Assembly: GCA_030867875.1 (NCBI GenBank)
Contig: JAOWCC010000064.1
Location: forward strand, 37,098,802-37,162,801
Reading direction: 5' to 3'
Source: Actinernus sp. WN-2022
Taxonomy: Eukaryota; Cnidaria; Anthozoa; Actiniaria; Actinernidae
DNA length: 64,000 nucleotides
In this document: in pieces, positions 40,001-49,000 of the stretch
Layout of the letters: each line of letters starts with the position of its first letter
Numbering within the stretch: position 1 is the stretch's first letter
Translations under genes and position numbers: made by a program
The notes under the pieces: model-generated
Seen by the model: the letters and a program-made list of their open reading frames with translations, nothing else
Databases searched by the model: none
Told to the model about the DNA's origin: nothing

Positions 40001-43000
40001 TCGCGCGTTGCGCTCGTGTATCCACAGCTTTTCAAGACCTACATTATCTTTTTATACAATAAACTCGCACAAATTCGCTCTCTGATTGGTCAATAGCCAT
40101 GATCTGTTGGAGGCCAGATGACGTCACAAGGTCACGTGCAACACTTTTGTACTCCTCGCGTTGTGACGTCATATGCCTATCATTAAGAGGACGGCAATGT
40201 TATACCATAATTAGAGAACTTACTGAATGTCATCTGTACAGCTGTACTCTAATAGATCATAGCTATCAATCAATCAGCGCGAGTTTCGCCCTGTTATAAG
40301 TGTATAATTGAACATGGGGACCCATCTTCTAATGGTAAATAATACTTTGAATGTATTGTTAGCGTTAATGATAATGACAGTGGCTGTTTGTAGGTGCCTT
40401 AACAAAGGGTGATCGTCGTGCGGCTACTGGGGCAGACTTGACGCAGTTCAACTACGATACAGCGTACGGCAGGTCAGCTCTGAGAGGCATGTACCAGGCT
40501 ATCAGTTTGGTAAGCTGTGGAGTATCTCATGCAATCTGTGATACGGAAAAACATGGCGGCTGTACATTGACCACAATCCCTTGCGAACCTACCAGGTGCC
40601 AGAGGTCCTCATTGGCGCGAGAAGAACCTCTGGAACGGAGCGCTAGGTTCTCTGATGTCACGGAGCGCTAGGTTCTCTGATGTCACGGAGCGCTAGGTTC
40701 TCTGATGTCACGGAGCGCTAGGTTCTCTGATGTAACGGAGCGCTAGGTTCTCTGATGTAACGGAGCGCTAGGTTCTCTGATGTAGCCGAGCGCTTGGTTC
40801 TCTGATGTAACGGAGCGCTAGGTTCTCTGATGTAACGGAGCGCTAGGTTCTCTGATGTAACGGAGCGCTAGGTTCTCTGATGTAGCCGAGCGAATGAATT
40901 AGGGACGCAAACGTTGATTTCCCAAAGGGTTAGCTTTTTGTAACACCCTCACTCACTGACAAGAATAATCTGCATCGTGGTCTCAACGTGCGCAGGACGT
41001 GACGTCATATCACACGACTGAGAGGAGTGTGATTACCTCTTTTTTATTGGCTTAGATTGTGTCAATCAAAATGCAGCGCTTGAGATCAAAATCCATCCAG
41101 AACAGTAGAATCTATATACTTGCTTCTTTTTAAGATTTAAAAACTCCACTGCGATTTTAAAACGAATTTAAAGCTTTTCGCGCGCAAAGGATTGTGGATA
41201 AAAGTATAAGCCGGCATTTTTTCCTTACGGTGGATTGCAAACACCATACATATAATAATGCATACCTAGTATTGACGAAATTCGAGGAAGTTTCAATTAA
41301 CCAGTTCTAAGTAATGTGTTTGTTTTTTTCATTATTAGAATCATCTTCAGGTCGGTGTCGTTCTCCAGAACGTTCTTGCAGCAGGGCAGGTCACCAACCA
41401 CTACGACTTCTCTCACTTTAATGCGATTATGAAGGTAGGTGATTTAAAGGGACACTGTCAAGCCTCAAATGATAAGCTTTGTCACGACAAAAGACAACAA
41501 TAACTTCTCAGATTAGCAGAATATGCTTTCCAGGTATATGAAGAAAGTTTGAGACAATTCTGATGAACGAGGGGATTCAAAATACTACTTTTAAGGTGAT
41601 CTAGCGCAACTTGAAATCGGTTCACTGTAATCAAAAAGCTACTTTGTAATCCACTTTAACCTTTGCCATCGTTTAACAAGTTTCCTACTCAATAATCTTC
41701 ACTCACGTTTAATCTTCCTATGAGAAATATGTTAAGTCAGGGTCCTACAATGTCTACATAAACTGGACTTCAATAGTCCAGTTTCGCATTCAAGAGTTAC
41801 CGCTGGATGCGATGACTACAGACACATTTACTGAGCGTTAGCCTCATTCTGGTGCAGAAGTTCAAACTACCACAATACATAGAGCTGTGAATAACCCATC
41901 TTGCCGCTGGTATTTATGAATATTTAACATCAGAATGAGACTAACGTTGAGATAATGCGTCATGGTAATTCTTGAATGCGAAACTAGACTATTGATTAAA
42001 TAGACCCTGGCTGTTGGACTCGCTCCGGGGACTCGCTGTGACCTGACACATTTATCTCGACGTAAAATAAACTATTTATTGTTAGTGAATATCACTTTTC
42101 GCGCGCTCTGATTGGCTACTCAAACAGTGATTTCATATTCACATCTGAGCAAAGCAGCGATCATCTGGCGCGAGTTTTTGTCTATTTGACAGAAAATAAA
42201 ATAACTATTTCATGCTGGCTATTCACCTGGAGTGTGGTATATACTAAAACAATTATTTCTAGGAGTGTCTTTATTCTATGGGTTTGACTGAGTTTGGTAG
42301 CAGCGTAGTAAAAGACAAGGAGGCTGGCGATGTGTCCAAGTTCCTCAACAGAATCCTGGGCCTCAGCGTGGAAAAACAGAACCTGGTGAGCACTCATAAC
42401 CCTTACCTTAAAACAATCGTCAAAACAATGTTTGCAGTTACTTGCTCAGCGGTGTGTCGTCTGGAGTGCTACCATTTACAATAAACTATCTAAATAAAAT
42501 ATTAACATAAAAACGATACGCGCGTCCACCGGAAAGACCGAAAACAGCGGGAAAAGTGGTACGCGTGTCCACCGGAAAGACCGAAAACAGCGGGAAAAGT
42601 TGTACGCGCGTCCACCGGAAAGACAGAAAAGAGCGGGAAGTGTGGTGCGCGCGTCCACCGGAATGACCGAACAGAGCGGGAAAAACGAAACGCGCGTCCA
42701 CCGGAAAGACCGAAAAGAGCGGGAACTGTGGTGCGCGCGTCCACCGGAAAGACCGAAAAGAGCGGGAAATGTGGTGCGCGCGTCCACCGGAGAGACCGAA
42801 AAGAACGGGAAAAGTGGAGTATCCCAACCGGTAGCCCACGTTTTCCAAAAAAAAGTCGAACGTATTGACGCGTACTATTTGATTTTGCAGCCAGAATGTT
42901 CGGTTTTTCGGTGTAATTGGTAAGCGCCCCTACTCTCCACTGTCAGCCGTCCCCACAGATTAGAGTGTTAGACACATTGTTACTTTCTTACTTTCGTTTT

Positions 43001-46000
43001 AGATTTTCTCGTACTTTTCTGAGTCTCTGGCTGCCGCCACTGAAGCCGCCAAACGAGAAGGAAAGTAAGTTGTGTCAGGGCTCAAAGATTTACGTCACTT
43101 TCAACGCGCGCGCTCACCTAAGGCCCTGATTACATGACACAGACTAGCCCGGTTTGCTGGGATCCCGGCGCGGCTGTGAAACACATCAAAAATCAACTCC
43201 GCTACTACAGGAGAACCATGCTGATTTTGTTCCCACTGTAATCGCATTCACCGGGCCAGCCCCGCTTGGTGTGCAAGCATGTAATTTCGCCTCATTTCCA
43301 AAAATGTGAAACAGTAATTGATAGTTATTCCGTTTATTGTACAGTGTGTTATAGACAGAATGCCACGAAGATGAAGATTAAAGAAGAACAAAACATTGTT
43401 GTATGATACTGGGTGACCAATATTTCTTCTCTCACTGTGGCAGTCATTTTGATAACAACAACAACATTTCCCACCAAACCGTTCCAACAGTTTCGACAGG
43501 TCTGGCTCGTTAAATGTAATAACAATACCAACAACAATTTATTTTTCACTCTAGGTAGCTATGTACATATAGTAAGCTATGTACATATAGTAACTTTAAA
43601 TTGTAAGAGTAACAATGAAGTAGGTTTGCCCTAAAAGAACCGGCAGTGGATTATCGAGTCAGGGCAACTGTAATAACGGGCTGAAACATATTTCAGCAAA
43701 CCTGGCCCACCAGTCTCATGTCATCAGGCCCTGCATGGACGACACTGAACGGCCTGAGACGACAGAAACTCGTCACTGACCGTTCACGATTGTCCAAGGT
43801 TTACAAGTGTCGATAATAGTCGACCCCAGATCCTTCGCATTTCTTGCTACGCATGCTCGACTAAAAACAAAGGTATGAGAAGGACCAATCTCGTCCCCAG
43901 AGCCCGCGTATCTTATTGTCAGCGCCAAGATACGCATGCTCTGGGAACGAAATTGAGAAGGGACTGGAGACGAGAATGAAATGATGACGTTATCATACAG
44001 AACAAGAGTAGTTTGAAATCATCTGTGATGCATTGCAGTCCTCCGACCTACTAAAGTGCTGTTGTGTTTTCACAGGTACAACGAAGGAGTAACAGATGTG
44101 ACGGGTTCGTCTATAACTATGGTGGGCAACCCATGCCCGGTGTTCACTGAAGTAAAAGGCATCATGCCTACACAGTAAGCATTGTTATCACTTACAAACC
44201 ATGAATTAAATCAATTCATTATTTTCCGTCGACGTTATAGCCCCAAACTTTGTCCCAGCCGTGAGGGAACAATACTGTATTTCTGCAAGTTTGATATTTT
44301 GAAAAAAAAACATCCGAATTGAGACCATCTCATATTAGTTGGAACAACATTCAAGTTATCCATGCATCTAAGGTAAACAGGTGATTGGCTAATGACAGTG
44401 CACAGTATAAAATCCAAGCAGGTGATTGGCTAATGATAGTGCACAGTATAAAATCCAAGCAGGTGATTGGCTAATGACAGTGCACAGTATAAAATCCAAG
44501 CAGGTGATTGGCTAATGACAGTGCACAGTATAAGTTCCAAGCAGGTGATTGGCTAATGACAGTGCACAGTATAAAATCCAAGCAGGTGATTGGCTAATGA
44601 CAGTGCACAGTATAAAATCCAAGCAGGTGATTGGCTAATGATAGTGCACAGTATAAAATCCAAGCAGGTGATTGGCTAATGACTGCTTTATTATTTTATT
44701 AGCTTCGCCATTTTCAAAGTCAAAAAGGGCGTACGACGAAAGAATAGAAAAATAACCTAATACTAGTAAACAAACTCAAGAGTATATGGCTTTATTGGTG
44801 ACTGCAGCATGCTGTGCACTCAATTGGAATATTAAAAAGGTTAGAGGCTTTATGTTTTTGTTTTATTGACAAATATAGGCACTTGCTGACTGTACGATGA
44901 ACTCAACATTTCTTCATACTGCATGAGGCCGAAGGCTTCAAGTCATGCAGTATTCCTTATTTATCGTTCATCGTACAGTCAGCACGTGCCTGTATCTGTA
45001 AATAAAACACAAACATAAAGTCTCTAACCCTTAAATAAACAATAATAATAATAACTTTATTTAAGTGTCAAAACTTAGAGCCTATCACAAATGGTATACT
45101 AATAGCCCACTTTGACGATGTTGCGTACGCATCAGAGAACAATAGATGTGGCCCGCCAAATAGTCTGTATGGCCCGCCAGTCTCTTGTTATTCAGATTAT
45201 ATGTGCATTGTTCTAGTTGCGTACGCATCAGAGAACAATAGATGTGGCCCGCCAAATAGTCTGTATGGCCCGCCAGTCTCTTGTTATTCAGATTATATGT
45301 GCATTGTTCTAGTTGCGTACGCATCAGAGAACAATAGATGTGGCCCGCCAAATAGTCTGTATGGCCCGCCAGTCTCTTGTTATTCAGATTATATGTGCAT
45401 TGTTATAGTTGCGTACGCATCAGAGAACAATAGATGTGGCCCGCCAAATAGTCTGTATGGCCCGCCAGTCTCTTGTTATTCAGATTTTATGTGCATTGTT
45501 CTAGTTGCGTACGCATCAGAGAACAATAGATGTGGCCCGCCAAATAGTATGTATGGCTCGCCAGTCTCTTGTTATTCAGATTTTATGTGCATTGTTCTCT
45601 AAATAGATTATAACTATAAATAAATAATCATGTGGCAAATTCCTAATAGCACAAAAATGTGCTCCTAAAACAGTAATAATGATATACAAGACTTGAGATA
45701 AAATATATCTTTTAAAAATCGACAATAAGACTCTGGAACAAGTATCACCTGTCACACAGGCCACAGTCCTGACAAGAGTTGACGGCGACAAGTTCGACCA
45801 AATCTGTCTTTCTAATACAATTTTTGAAGCTCTTAAGTGAAGGTAGAGATCTTACATACGGTCTGGACCATAAATATATAGGGACCGAAATACCTGAGGG
45901 AGTGTTTCCATATTAAAACTAGGAAGATAAAAGTCAGTGTCCCTATATAAGGTTGTAACGAGATGGTGGTGAATTATACAGTTCTAAGATTGTATTTGGG

Positions 46001-49000
46001 AAGAGTTTATGCTTAATTTTATACATAAAAGTAGAAATACGTTCAGTGGTGTATTTTCCAAATTTTCACTGGTGAACCATCGACGACGTTTGCCGCCATT
46101 TGAACTACAAAGATGGCGAGAAGATTTCTGAAAATAACCGCGGGAGATGTTAACAGTTAAAATAAGCCCTCACTCATCATGAGTCTCGAGGATAAACTTC
46201 ATGTTTTCAAACCACCGTGTTATATCCTCTGTATAAGTAGCTGCTCTCTTTGTAGTCACGTAGTTCTGAGTGTCGATCGAGGGATAGACTGGGCCGCAGC
46301 CTTGAAACGATACGAACAAAGCTCTAAAGGTACACTGGATGGTTTCTACTACTCCAAACGAGAACAGAGACACCAGCGCTTCTACCTACTCGCCATACAG
46401 AAAGAGTCTTCGACGCATCTCTTTAACATTATAAGGTAATTGATTCCTATGACAGCTGCTACAATCACAGACAAAATGACTTTGGAAACTGCTCGCTTTT
46501 AGAGACCATTCTTTAAATAAAGCCTCTCTCCCCCCTTCAATGTTGTTTTGTGTCTACGTTCAATCTGAAATTTATTCACAACCAACATTGAAAGGGGAGA
46601 GTAAAGTTAAAACTGCTGAAGCTTCCCAAACCCGTGTCCAGTAATTGTTCTTATCATTTAATGATTATTTTTTCGAGTGTCTCGGCAATTATGTCAGTGA
46701 TTGTAGCTTTAGCCCTCAGAACGAGCATGTATGGTTATTTTGTTAGTCATTGGGGTTCCTGTGGTACGCGGATAGCTGAGAGGAGCATAGTAATCTCTTT
46801 CCCATTCTCTCTCATCTCGCCACCACAGGATACCCGGTTCGACGCAACGACGTTGTGACGTCACAGCAAATTAAGGACGATACGACTATGAATGCATGAT
46901 TTCGTAGTGCAATTAAATTTCTTTCATAAATTGCAAAGTATTCTTTTCCGGCTTTTGATATATTTTCCTATTCTTTCAGACCAAACACAGGTCAGTCGCC
47001 ATTCGAAGAAGACAAAACGGACTTGCTTCACAAATATAACAAGATTTCTGCCGAAGAAGCTGGTAATTATCAGTCCCGGGAAACCTATTTCTTTTGATCT
47101 GGGTCTTGACGATATTGTTTTTAAAAGGTTCGGTTTTTTTATAATTCAGAGGCAGGTTGGAAAACTCAGCATGAGAAGACAAAAGAACATTGCTTCCATG
47201 GACCGGAGTGTAAAACAGGACCGCTATGCAGAGGTAAACATCGTTCATCAGTGCATCCACTCATGCATAGTTGTTACATAGAGATGCCCCTCTGTGAAGC
47301 AGGGGTGGCGCAGTGGTTAAGCGCTTCGCCTCTCACCTCTGTGGCCCAGGTTTAATCCCCGGAGGTGGCGCCAAATGTGAGTTGGGTTTGTTGATATCTC
47401 GCCCTTGTTTCGAGGGTTTTTCTCCGGGTCCTCTGGTTTTCGTCCCTCCACAAAAACCAACACGCTAAATTCCTATTCGATCTGTGAATTAGCCGGGTCC
47501 TGGCTTTAATCAGCCTTTTATGGTTGTTTCAGGTCATGATAGAAATTCAGGTGTTTTTTTTGTGTGGAATTATTGAATCGTGCGTGAAAAATCTTTTCGC
47601 AATAAACGTAACACTCGTAAACGGAATTGAATGTGAGCCATCTTCTCGCACTTTCGTTACGGCTGAGTGAGCTACTTGTCATAATTTTATGTTAATGTTT
47701 GCTGTCAATCGAACAACCTTTTACTTCCGGTTAAAAACTTCCTTTTGGTATTTCTACGTCGATATTGATTTTTTGAACGCAGGCTTTGGCATGTGAAACA
47801 TTGCTACTAAAACCACATTTCTGCGGGAAAACATTTTCCCCCATCCTTTCCGTTTTGAAGGTATCCGGTAACCTTTATCCCAGAATTCCTTGCCAGCAAC
47901 AGTGGGATTTGTGATGTGACGTCATTTTAGCAGGTTTCTATGGTTACAGAGATGACTTATCACACTTTATTCCACTCGTAGTCGGCTGCCGTATTTCCCA
48001 AGTGCATCTCCTATGTGGTGGCATTGTACCAATTCTCGCCACTCTGGAATGGGTCGTGGCTCGTGATGCTGAGAAAGCTGGACTCACGTAAGCAACGACT
48101 TAATCCTTAGGAATTGTTTGATGATTCAGTTTGTTTCCCTGTTTAAGCTTCTTCTATATTAAAGCTTTAGAGTAACAATAGGACGTTTGCATGATTGATG
48201 GCGTCACATACTACAACTACCAGAACTCTTTGCGCGGATTCTTTTGTTCCTTTAATGTGGACCATTGTCTTGGAATTCTCAAAGGAGTTCATAAATTTGA
48301 ATGAGAATAAGAATTTGAAAAGATTCTGGTAGTTGTAGTAAAATGACGTCATAATGAAAATATCCTATTGTTATGGATAGAAAGATCACGGAGTGAAAAT
48401 ATTCTTAGGTCGTACTCAGGAAGAAGAAGAACTTCTTAGGGGGGTGGGGAGGGGTGTTCTCAGAAAAGAATATCCTGCACGTTACCTTTTTGCTGAAACA
48501 ATTTCTTACAAAGGAACACAAGCGAAAATGATACTGTGCACGTAGCTTTGGGCCGAATGAGAAAAAAATCGTGCACATGTATTACCTGAGGAAAAAATAG
48601 TATACTATTCAAGGGGTGAACATAAATTACATGCACACAGTAGAGCATCCACCCCTCCCCTATGAAGTTACTTAAAATTAGAAGGAAGTAAAGTTTTTTT
48701 TCCGGCCGGACGCCACAGATTTCCAGCCACAAAAATTCTCAAAAGAACGGTATTTTGTCCCTTGTGGACGCTGTTCTATTCATTCTGCTATGGGAGCAAA
48801 ACGAATAGTGGCAATATAATGCGCCCCTGAAGACCAGCAGTAGCTCACTGTGATGAGACTTCGCATACAACAATCTGGTGTTTTTACCTATAATTGCATA
48901 TCTGTTATGTTCCCATTACTGTAGTCGAGAAGATCGTACGTTACGAGTGGTCCGCGTTGAACTGGATAGTGGTCAGCGGTTAGTCGGTTTACGGTATCCA

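Noticed and set aside
42476..42923. Overlapping ORFs with [18 protein letters not shown] repeats on both strands
   Set aside because: They arise from the 43-bp CpG-rich minisatellite in intron 23. The unit is open in several frames and there is no domain or start context.
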